From contig NW_025062475.1 in NCBI RefSeq assembly GCF_000002995.4, positions 14,478,687 to 14,542,686 on the forward strand: 64,000 nt of DNA, given 5' to 3'. The translations under genes and the position numbers were made by a program. This DNA comes from Brugia malayi (lineage: Eukaryota; Nematoda; Chromadorea; Rhabditida; Onchocercidae). The notes below the pieces were generated by a model. That model was not told the origin of the DNA. It saw only the letters and a program-made list of their open reading frames with translations, and searched no databases. Each line of letters starts with the position of its first letter. Positions within the stretch are counted from its first letter, which is position 1. Shown one piece after another: positions 52,828 through 64,000 of this stretch.

Positions 52828-55800
52828 TTAAACCTGCTCAACAAATTGCTTCGGATTGACTAATTCCGTACAACCATATGTTATCCTTGCAAGACCTTTT
52901 GATTTACCATAATCCACAACATTCTGATATTCCACATAATTTCCACCACCGATGACAAAAACAATAACATCCTGTGGTGGATTACCACGAGCACGTTGAG
53001 GCCTAAAGACTTAATAATTTTATGGTCCAAGTTCAGTTAATTAAAAACTTTGAAAATTCCTTTAAAAAAAAATGACAAAATATGATGCATTAAATATCGA
53101 TAAACTATTTATAGAAACATACTCTTTGCCAGACGAATGCATTAACTTCGGGTCATAATACCGAAATTCAGCGTCACTACGTGAATAACATTGCAAATTA
53201 CCAGTAATAATTGCGTCAACCATCTAAAATCACGGTTGGAACAATTTTTACTACAAAATAAGAAATGTCTTAAATTACAATTTATATCTAACATGCTGAT
53301 CGATAAAAGCACACGAAACTTTCATACTGTTTTAGAATTCAATTTACAAATCAAATTTGTAAGCAAGATCAAAAGAAATCGATGAGACGTACCTTTGTCA
53401 GTGGAAGATTGTGCTTTTTTGGAACAAGATTTTTCACTCCTTCCATAAATAATTGTGAGCCACGATTAAGCAGATTTGCAAACATATTATCTGTTTTAAT
53501 ACCACCACCCGAATAGTCGTTTGTTACACGATTCAAACTCATATTTGATATTGATCTGTAACAATCGCTACAAGATAAGTCTTTCTGAAAGTCAACTTTT
53601 CCACTTTATTACTTAAACTATACGAAAGTATAATATGAAAGAAATGGCAATCACTGTCAAAAAAATTTAATAATTTATGCAATCCATTTAAGTGAAGAAC
53701 ACTTTTCAAAAAAAAAAGTTTAATTTCTATTATCAGGAAACTTTCATTTATATTCACCTTAATTGTTTGACATATTTGACAGCTGCATCATCCATGCCAA
53801 TTTCTTTCAGATAATCAGCCTGTTCCTTTAGTTCATTCTGTAAATGAATTTGGAGAATTAAATCATTATCAGAATTATCCAACTAAACATATCTTTCATA
53901 TCTTCCACAAACGTATCTTCCAGCCACTGCTGACTAAAAGTTGGAAAAATTAAGGGCCGATTTTTCGAAAAAAAAAAATCAAATTTCCATTTAATGCATA
54001 TGCTCTCCTAGCTTACATTTTTTGTAACATCAATTAAAACTAATTCCTGACTAATTCTGCAGGAACAAATCGATGATTTTTCAAACTTCGCTTTTGTGAT
54101 CGACTAAAATAATCTCATCAAGTGTTACCTTGGAGGTATTAGAAGAACAAAGATAATTGATCAGCATTATTCTCAAAGTATCTTCGTGGACACTAGATTG
54201 ACGCATCAATTCTATAACACTTGCATTGCTCAATAATCCATTCATTATCTTCTCTTCGGCCTCAAAAAGAACGTCAAGCTTCCTGAAGCAAATTAATAAA
54301 ATGCAACCACAAATTTATATTTCGATAAGGTGAAGCTAAGTGGATTTAACAAATCTACAACAGAAATACATAAAATCTTTACCGCTGCTTGATTTGATTA
54401 AGAATTGCTGTTGCAACAGTTGTGTGCAAATCGATTAAACGTTTTTTTTCTAGTAGTTCCGGAAGTGAGCCAACTGTAGAAGTCAACTTAGCTGTTGCAT
54501 CACTCAGTAAACTTACAGTTTCGTCGGACTCCAAATCATCCATGCCCTAGAATAAATATTAATTAGGAGAGATAAATACTAATCATTGGGTACAAATATT
54601 TCCTAAGCAGTGATAAATACTCATGGAATACAAACATATTTGCTGATAAAAAAGGATGTCTCTACAAATAATTTTCAAACAATTAGTGAATCAATAAACA
54701 GCAGTTTACTAGGAGTGCCTGAACTATTCGACATTATATGTTGTGCTGTATATAAAAAATATTCAAAATAACCAAGATAGTGTAAGAAAATAGCGAGTAT
54801 GAAATGAAGACTTTTACAGTACATTAAGTAAATAGTTCTCTATAATTTAAATGAACGGATGATTCCTTCTCTTTTTTCCAGACAAATTATATCGCTAAAT
54901 AATTAAATAGAATAAATAAAAAAAAAAAAAAATGTATTGACATAAAGTGCGTATTAACTTTATACCATAGCATGCTTCAAACGTTTGATCTCATCTTCAC
55001 TGTTTTTATAAGCCTCAACTTCTTCCTGTATTGCTTCTGCGACCAATGGAAAAGCGCTTCCTTTATGTCCCATCCACAGTTTGTCACGCGAATTCATGTC
55101 ATATTCTTTTCTTCTTCCGCTTTCATCTTTAATTATGACACGATTTAAGTCCAAATCCTGTAAACACAGTTTTGACATTTCATGATTCCAAGTGAACTCT
55201 CTATCTAAATACTGACTACAATTTTATCAAGTAGATAGGTCGACCAAATTACTAAACAGTTCATCCATTTGTCCAATTACTTACTAACAAGTCATGTATA
55301 AGAGCTTGATATGTCCATGTATGACGAAGCATTGTTGCTATGTCCATGCCACGATCAGCAATGATTAAAACAGGTCGATGAATAATTAATCGCCCAGCGC
55401 GAACACTGTCTTGTACAAATAAATTGTTACGAGCATCACGGAAATTATCACGTAATTTTTGGTCTAAACGCTGCAAAAAATTTCAATATTTTTACTAAAT
55501 TTCTTCATGCTTATGGAATAAGCATCTGTTTATGTAACATTGTTTTCCGCTTAACAAATAGCATATCCCAATATTTAAAAGGTAATAAAACTATATCACT
55601 GACTTAATATTATTACTTCAGTATGCCATAACCGACTAGAATCGAACTAGTACTCAGAAATGAGGAGCAGATACCCCGAAAGTTCTCCTACTCATAAAAA
55701 AAAAGAGTAGATTACTAAACGTAAATTAGAAACTTTCATTATTACTCAGAGCCAAATGAAAAAAAGCTCTGTAGAAGGTATGAACACTGTTCCATATTAG

Positions 55801-57715
55801 GAAACTCAAGCAGATCGCCCGAATTTATTCAGGTCATTAAATCAGGTCAAGGACTGGGATTGACTTACCACTGCGACTTGTTCAGCAGCATTATCCTTTA
55901 GACAACGTATAATAGGCACAACACCCAGTGTTGCACATACCGAAAATAAACCATCAACAATAGTATCAATGAGAATTTCCATCTGTTCTGGAGTCACTGT
56001 AGGATCGCTTATTGCTAAAAGAAAAGCAACAAATAACATACTCAGTTAGTTCATCCGTAGGTCGAAACGAATTGGAAATTTTATAAATGAAAACAAATTT
56101 GAAGTCATAGGATTGGCAATTTCTGAATTTTACAATTTATCAAGGACTAGAAATATATGCGAGAAAATTCAGGTACAAAATCCGATTAAAACACCTCAAA
56201 ATGAGGGAATGACCATGCAAAAGAATAATGAAAAGTTCACAGTTCAAATAAAAAAAGCACTTAACACCGGAAAAAAAAAATAAGTACCGTAAAATGAAAA
56301 AGGACTGTTATCATTATATCTTCGCAATACAAATAAGTCGTCTTCCAATGATATGAAGTTAAGAAACTGATCCATAAGCTAAAAGTAACGGATGACAATG
56401 ACAATGTCACAAAGTTGATTGAATAAAAGATTAAATTATTAAAGTTCCTAAAATCTCACCTTCTGAACATGCTGAACCGTCCCACCACAGACAGCAGCAG
56501 ATGCCAGTTGCTCAAGACGTGGCCTACTCAATGGACTAATCATATTCAAATAATAGCTATCATACATTCCCTGAAATACAATATTAATGACTATGTAAAC
56601 AAAAGATAAGCACAAATATTGTGTTTGAGAAATCGCTTAGAGTTTGCGAGAACCTTTTTTCTAATATTTTTGAAAATGAAGTTCTGCTCTATATCTTAAT
56701 CAAAGAAGCAGTAATCTCTTAATTCATTATATTGTTTATATTATAGTAGCAACCAAAAAAAAAAAAACATCTTAGGACCGTTATAAACAACCATATTCTA
56801 TGCCCATTAAAGTCTAAAACACACTTCTATTAAAAACATACACCAAATTTAGGATTTCAGCAATTTAAGAAACAGTCGTAATACCAAATCTGATTCCCAA
56901 AACGGTAAGCGATTTTTTTACGTACTTTGTTGAGGTCATCACAAATTATTTTAATATTTTCATCGGTCGGAGAAATGAAATATATCGCAGGTACATCAGG
57001 CAGGATTTCACGGTGGCTGCCTAGAAGTCTGCAAAAGCTTATTACATAATTAAGCCATACGGAGAAAATCACTAGCAATCAAAAATTAAATCATTTGCTC
57101 TTAACTCAGAAATGCGTGGACTAAAGAAAAGAATGACAGGTTTAATTCCGAACAAGCAATATCTACTATTATTGATAACTAAAAACAATTAACAAATACA
57201 AATGTAAAGTGATTCCCATGTCCCTTAGCTGCTTGATCGTTAGCAACGGAGATATGATATCCTGTCCGTAGCGATCCAAAATAAGTATTTTCCAGACTGG
57301 TTCCACAGCCATCGACACTGGCAGCGGTTGGTTAAGATTTAACAACTGTTTTAAAGAAGCTGAAAAAAAAATGAACAGAAATCACGCAACGTGAAATACG
57401 TCTCCCGTGATTGCTTACTAGCCTAACTTAGTTATTCATTTTCATGATAAGTCATGATAAGTATCGTATAAAAAGTTCAAGTTAAAAAAATGATTAAATA
57501 TTATAAGTATGAACATATCCATCAAAATAATTATATTTATGATAGAAAATGTCACAAAGATCGTAAACATAAGATGATGATACTTTCGTGTCCAAATAAT
57601 TCAGCTTAAAATTCCAAAAAGTGGAAAATATGAGAATGAATGTAAAATAGAGCATATAATAATTACCAATTTGTCGCATTCGAATCGTTTCGTTCTCCGT
57701 TTGATCGTTCATCAT
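52828..57715 (-). CDS. SCFD1: SCFD1/Sly1, Sec1/Munc18-family vesicle fusion protein
   Basis: Sly1 binds syntaxin-5 and SNARE bundles and promotes ER-Golgi and intra-Golgi membrane fusion. Fourteen exons join in phase: 57715-57667, 57359-57200, 57028-56926, 56570-56460, 56378-56288, 56014-55869, 55470-55285, 55157-54966, 54546-54383, 54282-54129, 53837-53758, 53555-53393, 53223-53123 and 53002-52828, encoding 624 residues (human about 640). Family signatures are KILILDRYGQDIISPLL, LREILPDVPAIYFI-type sequence (here SHREILPDVPAIYFISPT), RPVLIIADRGMDIATMLRHT, KLWMGHKGSAFPLVAEAIQE, QLFMEGVKNLVPKKHNLPLT and the C-terminal DVIVFVIGGGNYVEYQN. The start is a double ATG; I take the first. It is the most fully resolved gene of the window. 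Confidence 0.97.
55624..55690 (-). other. tRNA-like 3' half within an SCFD1 intron
   Basis: On the minus strand a perfect T-arm-like hairpin, ACTAG-TTCGATT-CTAGT (55635-55651), is preceded by a small hairpin CTCA-TTTC-TGAG. The latter resembles the variable arm of a type II tRNA. The T-loop matches the B-box core GTTCGATTC. The expected partner of the acceptor strand (ATAACCG) is not found about 70-90 nt upstream, so a complete tRNA is not supported. A tRNA pseudogene or SINE remnant is possible, as is coincidence. Confidence 0.3.
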
Positions 57716-60700
57716 TCATCAACACTGTGTTTCTACCTAATGCATAGAAATTAATTAGAACTAAATATTTGATAGTTATTCGCTAAATTCTTCAGTTACA
57801 CTTTGAACATCACAATCGATAAGCGCTGCATATTTTGAACAAGCAAAAACAATTCACCTATGTTATAAAGCGTATATTATTAATATAAATAAATTGTATG
57901 AATGTAACGCACCATACATTTTCAAAAAATTTCTTCAAAATAATAGCATAAAAACATCTTTTTTTTTGAAAAAAAAAAAAGAAAAAATCATGACTTGGTC
58001 TAGTTCGTTATTCCATTACTTCGTCCTTTTCTCTACAAAATACAATTCTCACTACAAGATGTCAAATATGTCACGTCATCGTGAACTAACCATTGGTTTG
58101 AAATTGTCCGTCATAAATCATAAATATAAGAACACTTAAAGATGAGTGCGACGTGAAACGCTTCGTCTCAATCGTTTTATTAACAACAAAGAAGTCAGAT
58201 TAAATCAAATTTTCTGATAAATTCCATCATATAAAGTCCCTTTCTTTCTTATTAAAAAAATCCTTAATCAATTTTTCTTTTTAATTTTCTCAAAATTGTC
58301 ATCAAAATTAAAAAAAAGTGTTATTAAAATGAAGATTAAACTTATCAATTTTTAGCTGATATCATTCCAAAATATTCTCAGTGAAAATGATAAACCAAGT
58401 TATGCAATTGATTAAATATTTAATGAGAACTTTGCTTGAAGAAGAATTTTGCTAAAAGTTATTAACAAGAAAAGTAAGGAAAGTAAACTATTTATTATTT
58501 ACATCAAGACGAAAAGCGGTAAATATCGTAAAAATTGAATTTTTTAGATTTAATTATTAGAATTATTGAAATATGCTTTTGTTAATTTATTCGAGATATT
58601 ACGAGAAAATATCCTCAACACTGTGTGAAATTTTAATTTTATTTAGAGAAGTGCCAGTGAATTATTAATATAAAACATCGCAGTGAATTTAATTAATAAA
58701 TTTTGATTAATTAAAGCACAGTAAAAATAATGAAATGAAAAAAGGCGGAACATTTTTTTTCTTAAACTTTTTTAAAATTGAATAATGTCTGTTATCCAAC
58801 TTTTAACAAAAAATATATCTGATTAGAAACTTCACGAACTTTACAAAAAAAAAAAAGAAGAAGAAAAGTCTTACTTAAACAATAAAAAAGAAAAGTGCTA
58901 ATAAAACATGTAATTCCATTAATATTTCCGGATTACAGATGGGAAATTACGGTGACCGATGAAAAAAATGTGATAATAGCTAGAAGGGATACTGTCATAA
59001 TATATTGAGATAACATATGAAAATTACTGAAAAAATATTAAGTAAAACATAAGTGATAGAGTAATAAGATAAATTAGTGTAAATATAATTTATGAAAATT
59101 AAACTTATAAATTTTGTTGATAAATTTTTAAAATTTTTTTACTAATATATCTGCGGAAGAGTTATATTGGCCGGTGCAAATGAAGAATTTATATTCACTA
59201 CAAAAATATGTGCCTCATTTCATGTTTTCTCAAATTAGAATTTCATATGAATTCATTGCTCTAGCTGAGAGAACTCATTTTTGTTAGAATCCTCAGAGAG
59301 AAAAAAAAACTGATGCAGGTTGAAGAATATACCTCAAAAAAATATTAAACTTGAATCTTTGTTTTTGTTGAAGCCAAGTTACAAGGCTTCTTCCAGATTT
59401 AAATTTTATGCTAGTAAAAATTTTCATTTCAACGAGAAATTGCCTCCTATAGAAGATTTTAATATCCCAAAACTCTAAAGTATTATATGAAAGTTGAAAA
59501 TGTGAGTAAGAAATATGTTTGTTATATGAAATTTTGAAAGTAATATTTGTGAACTCTTCGTTTTCACTCTTATGTTTAGACTGTAAATCTTTTATATATT
59601 GTTTACACAGTATCAGCTCTTCATTCAGTTGACCTCATTGTTGTAAATTATCCTTCAATTTACGAGGTTAACAACTTTTGCTTAACTGTTGTCCTTTGCT
59701 GCTTGTCAACTAGTAAATAGATTTGCTTGTAAACCAGGTCAACAGCCCTTTGTTAGACCGACTACTCTTTCGGCGGGGTCAACCTCATATTGTAAATGAC
59801 ACATACGTTGTTTACGCATATTGCTTGCTATATAAGGAGGTCACCCTCGTTGAAAGGGGTCATTGTATGTTTTTGCCAAGAACCCGGAAAGTTCAATTTC
59901 AATTCTTGTCTGTCAAATTACTGTACTATTCTCTGTTACCGCCCATATTTACATCTACATGCAACGAATCATCCCGAGATCAGTAATCTCTCCCAAAAAT
60001 AGTAGTTAAATCTTTAAATCATTCACGACATCTCCTTTCAAAAACTGTTTTGAGGTTGAATGTTTCATTGCTGTAGTTTACGGAAAAAGGAATGGAAATT
60101 TCTCGCAACCGGAACGGAAAAAAGTTTTTTTTGAAAGAAACTAAGGGAAAGATTATACGATTTAATGGAACTAATTGATTCATTATTACTTATTTTTCCT
60201 CATATAAGTTCATTTCTAAATTTGAAAAGAAAATTTTTTTTTTTGCTAAAAGTTTTTCAACAAATAAAAAATTGTGAGTGATGCATTTGAGAGAATAATT
60301 TAGCATTTTTTTCTTTTTTTGTGAACATCTATGTTAAGTAAATAAATCTAAAACAATCAGAGATCAATCATTTAATTTGTTTCTTAGTAAACAATTTGGT
60401 TTTAGATAGTTTATAAGTGAATATTAGTAATTGTGAGGGGAATTTTAGTTGGTGAATGTTAGAAAATGTGAAATTTAAGAAAAGGGATAAGTTGTAATGT
60501 ATGATTGAATTTCAGAATTCTAAATTCATTTATTATTAACGATACTTTAGAGCAGAATTAATTGATTGCAAGATTATTTAAAAGAGTTTGAAATATGATT
60601 GTAATTGGCAAGTGCTCATTTAACAAATATTTTAAAAATAGATCGGTTTGCAATGGTTTTGTTTTTAATGAATTAGAATTTCTAAGGTAATACAAAATCA

Positions 60701-61417
60701 TTTATTAATGTAAAGCAGAGCGGACTAAAATATGAATTGGAAATGAAATATTTCTCTTTGTATCATTTCTTATTTAATGATCAATTATCAATTAATAATA
60801 TTTGTGGTAGTATGGGTAACAAATAGTTTCATAAAAGTTTATTTATTATTAAGAAAATTTCACCTTTTTTTTTTCTTGATCAAAAATTTTAAAATGAAAA
60901 ATACAATGAAAATTTGTAGAAAATGGTGGAAATGTTTATGACAATAATTGCAAAAACGATAATACATTTCAAATATGTAAAATATACATAAAAGAATGTA
61001 AATGCATTATTTTAAATGTTTCTTTGGTAAACATATATATATATTTTCTTCTTGATAGATACAAACATAAAATGAATTTTTTGGAAATTTGAATAGAATA
61101 ATAATCATATTTATGTTTCTCCTAAAATTCTGAATAATGAAAAGCTAAATGTTAGATTCGGTAAATTTATATTCTTTTTTAAAGTTATGATCGTATTATT
61201 TCATTTGAAATATAATTTTGTTACATTTCAAACTGTAAGTAATGCACCATTATATTATGAACAAAACAAGTACCATACAAAAGTAATAAAATGATGAAAA
61301 TTTTAACAATTGCTAGTTGTTCATCATAAGTAATTCAAAGCATTCTCTTTTTTTTTTCCGTACAATTCTAAAGTTAAATATATACATTTTTCAATTATTC
61401 AATTACTGATTAATCAT
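57716..61417. other. Intergenic region with a GC-richer patch
   Basis: Upstream of SCFD1 and downstream of the minus-strand membrane protein gene. Mostly AT-rich, except 59580-60000, which is compositionally distinct and carries clustered (A/G)GGTCA half-sites and a TATATAA, listed separately. Open frames at 57894-58139 and 59723-60002 have no recognisable domain. Confidence 0.5.
59630..59862. promoter_or_regulatory. Nuclear-receptor half-site cluster with a TATA-like element
   Basis: TGACCT lies at 59630-59635, AGGTCA at 59736-59741, GGGTCA at 59776-59781, AGGTCA at 59838-59843 and GGGTCA at 59857-59862. TATATAAG is at 59829-59836. RGGTCA is the half-site bound by nuclear receptors, a family large in nematodes. 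The spacing is irregular (the last two are 13 bp apart), so this is not a classical DR or IR element. No gene start is recognised downstream on the plus strand. Confidence 0.35.
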
Positions 61418-63393
61418 TCAATTACTGATTAAAATCATATCATAATACTTTCTCAAATAATTTGTCCAAATAGTTTTGTAATATTCATTGAAAATTTCTT
61501 TCACTTTTTGTACCACTTCATGCAACCAATCATTATATAACTGAGTAAATGATGCAAATGTTAATGATGACCAAATAGTGGAAATGAAGCGCAATTGTGC
61601 TATCAGAAATGTGATGGATATTTCCGCTTCATGTTGTAAACGTTCCAAGAAAGTACTGGAATAATAATGATTGCATTGAATCATTTGTGTTAGATCTAAT
61701 GATAACCATTCTTTGATAATTTCAGCAGTACCACATAGCATTGATTGTTTTGGTGGAATACTATGATAATCATCATAAAAGATTTTAATGATGATTAAAC
61801 TCCAAAATAGTATAAAAATAACCAGGAATAATTGTATGCTAATAGTAGTAATACACCTAAAAATAGAAAATTTAGTCATTCATTAAAACAATAATAATAA
61901 TAATTGAAAGTAGTAAACAATAATCAATATTAGAGAATAATTAATTTCTATCATTAATTAGTTCCATTATTTAAATAAATGTTATATTTATATTACTAAA
62001 ATTTATAGTAGTAAATTAGAAATACAGCGAATAAAATAAAAAATGTTATAATGTTGAAAAAAATGCATATACTAAAATACTAATCTTTTTTCATCATTCC
62101 ATAAACGATAATAATTATAATTATTAGCGGTCGATATTTTAACATTTTTTTTTTGTTTAACTCAACAAATCATTTTATTCTTTAAAAAGGAGAAAATTCA
62201 AAAAAAAAAAAATTATGTCAAGAAAGATAAATTTTTAAACATGAAGATAATGTTTATATCAATATTTAGTAATGATTAAATACTTGTCACTATTAAATGA
62301 GTATACTTACTTATCAATCATATTTAACTGAAAATTTAATCAGTGGACAGATAAATTAGTGGTTGACAACTATAGCAAAAATCGATGCCATTAGCATATA
62401 TTATTTTAAATTTACATTTTTTTTTTTTAAAAAAACTACAATGCATACCAAATTTTCTTCAAAAAATTCCTAGAATTTGTATTAACTTTAGTTGCTACAA
62501 TTGTCTTTGTTGTTGGTTGTATAACTTGTTCATTTGATTCTGTACAAGTAATAATGTTTGTCCTTGTCATCTGTTCCTGAAAAAAATATGTTCAGATTTT
62601 AGAATTTTTTATGTACAAAGAAAAAAAAAATTCAAAAAAATTTTTACATATGTAAAATAAAAAAAAAAAAAATCGAGTGTGAAAAAAATTTTAATGCTAA
62701 ATAAAAACAATTTTAAAATTCAAAACAACAAATATCCGTGCAACAAATATGAATTAAATGAGAAAAGGACACTAATTATATTGCGTAATTAAATCTGAGT
62801 AAATTCTGATTAAATTCTTTAAATATCAGATTGATAAATGATGGAAAAAAAGTGAAATACAAATAAATATTGTTTACGTCTTTTAACGCACATATTAAGA
62901 GGTCAAATTAAACATGCTGACCTAATTTTCCGATATAATATTAAATGAGAAAAGATCATTAATTATATTAATTAGTAAATTTCGATTAATTATATCAAAT
63001 AATTAAATTCTTAAAATATGAAATTGATAAATGATGGAAAAAAAGTGAAATACAAACAAATATTGTTTACGTCTTTTTAAGCACAGATTAAGAGGTCAAA
63101 TTAAACTAGCTGACCTCATTGTTCATATTCCCGGATGCGGAACTACTACTATAGTCTTGTGATGCTGTTGTTGTTGTGGTTGAGTCGTCCAAAACAGCAC
63201 TATCAACATAAATCATCCTACTCGGTGTACTTTTAACGTTTGCCGAATCAGCAGCCGGAATTGTATTTTCGGAATCACCGTTATTTTCGCTTTCCGTCTC
63301 AACATATGACACTTCAACACCATCTTCTTCTCCTGACATATCTGGAGTTGACGTGAATGGCGATTCTGCGGAAATGTAGTAGTTATCTGTTTT
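61418..63393 (-). CDS. Unrecognised single-pass membrane protein (5' exons outside or unseen)
   Basis: Three exons join in phase: 63393-63115, 62576-62449 and 61856-61418 (stop TGA), giving 281 residues. The first exon is acidic and Ser/Thr-rich (MSGEEDGVEVSYVETESENN, a run of Thr, then DYSSSSASGNMNNE). The second ends NSRNFLKKIW, a basic patch. It is followed at once by a TM helix (TISIQLFLVIFILFWSLIII) and a ~125-residue C-terminal domain with two Cys (SMLCGTAEI, MIQCNHYY) and many Trp/Tyr/Phe. The basic flank before the TM and the lack of a signal peptide suggest an N-in, C-out (type II or lumenal-tail) topology. The first exon follows a TTTAG acceptor, so the 5' end lies upstream, possibly beyond the window. 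I do not recognise the family; a nuclear-envelope or ER protein is conceivable, but no KASH-type PPPX end is present. Confidence 0.65.
62754..63120. repeat. ~185-bp tandem duplication spanning an exon end
   Basis: Two copies, about 62754-62940 and 62941-63120, share TTAAATGAGAAAAG, then TTGATAAATGATGGAAAAAA, GTGAAATACAAA, TATTGTTTACGTCTTTT and AGAGGTCAAATTAAAC, ending GCTGACCT(A/C)ATT. The right-hand copy includes the last bases and the donor of exon 63393-63115. The left-hand copy, inside the intron, carries a second GTCAGC donor-like site. Confidence 0.85.
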
Positions 63394-64000
63394 CTAAAGA
63401 AAAAAAAAAAAAAAGGAGGATAAAATAATAGCAAAATTTTAATGTAATCAGTAAAGTTTAAAATTTCTAGTTAAAAAAAAAAGAAAGAAAGAAAAGCGTA
63501 ACATTTAATTATAGAAACATTATTTCAAAAAAATGAAATTAATTAGCATCGTATAAAGTATTTTAAATTTCTTAAAAAATAACTTTAAAAAAATTTTAAA
63601 TTTATTTCTTCTTTTTTTTTTCATTGAAATTTATCAAAAATTTTACTCCTATCAATTGAAATTATGCCAAATTTGAATAATTAGCTAAATTATCGAATCT
63701 TCATTGAACATTGTCTATGTTATATCAGTGACAATTAAATATTTTTGATAGTTATTTTAATAATACCGTTAAATTTTTTTATAATTTATAGTTTGTCATC
63801 TGAATTGGAAATTTTTAAATGTCATTTTTCATCATCATCTAATGATAATTATTTTCTTGTAACAAATATTATAAGAAATTTGAAATATATCCTTTGCAGC
63901 TATGAATTTTTATTTAACTTTAGTATTGGTTAATATTTTTTGAAAAAATTTATAAATTAATAACATTAAAATTAGATGTTGCATAATAAAATTAAAAATT
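63394..64000. other. Right edge, nothing assigned
   Basis: AT-rich sequence upstream of the first seen exon of the membrane protein gene. A missing 5' exon could be here or beyond the window. The open frame at 63745-63933 on the plus strand has no recognisable features. Confidence 0.4.

Overview
The window looks like nuclear DNA of a nematode, most probably a clade III (spirurid/filarial-type) species. It is very AT-rich, with many homopolymer A/T runs. Its split genes have short exons whose splice acceptors are mostly TTTCAG/TTTTAG-like. The encoded proteins are animal housekeeping and signalling families. The species assignment is inference; I could not run a database search. I followed reading frame and intron phase across exon joins; in six genes every join is phase-consistent.

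Layout, left to right. Minus strand 233-3780: the N-terminal half of a MYBBP1A/POL5-type nucleolar protein that probably runs off the left edge. Minus strand 4704-8476: a GABA-A-like Cys-loop chloride channel subunit without a resolved signal-peptide exon. 8477-13411: gene-free AT-rich DNA ending in a cluster of ACTGATAA(G) GATA-factor sites. Plus strand 13412-15984: NDUFAF7, a mitochondrial complex I assembly methyltransferase. Minus strand 18558-22486: a plexin-domain-containing (PLXDC/TEM7-type) receptor with one convincing GC-AG intron. 22487-33061: 10.5 kb without a recognised gene, holding a nine-copy 51-bp minisatellite, GA/CT tracts, a CAT/ATC higher-order repeat and a long TTA microsatellite. 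32120-34200: an interspersed ~350-bp repeat in direct and inverted copies around a small orphan exon pair. Minus strand 34566-40070: an unrecognised Lys/Ser-rich protein gene with two related exons in tandem and a UGCAUG (RBFOX/FOX-1-type) motif cluster. Plus strand: a BACURD/KCTD10-13-type BTB protein (42184-44539), exosome subunit EXOSC8/RRP43 (45185-47289) and a penta-EF-hand ALG-2/PDCD6 protein (49420-50386). Minus strand 52828-57715: SCFD1/Sly1, complete in 14 exons. Minus strand 61418-63393: the 3' part of an unrecognised single-pass membrane protein gene, with a tandemly duplicated exon-intron boundary.

The genes do not form a pathway; this is ordinary mixed gene content. The BACURD and EXOSC8 genes are head-to-tail, with only about 124 bp between the last poly(A) signal and the next ATG. 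A splice acceptor with no upstream donor sits 2 nt before the EXOSC8 ATG, which fits a trans-spliced downstream operon gene. The least expected structures are the tandem related exons beside the UGCAUG cluster, the inverted ~350-bp repeat, the GC-AG introns and the local regulatory motif clusters. I saw no CRISPR array, intact transposase, rRNA or complete tRNA.
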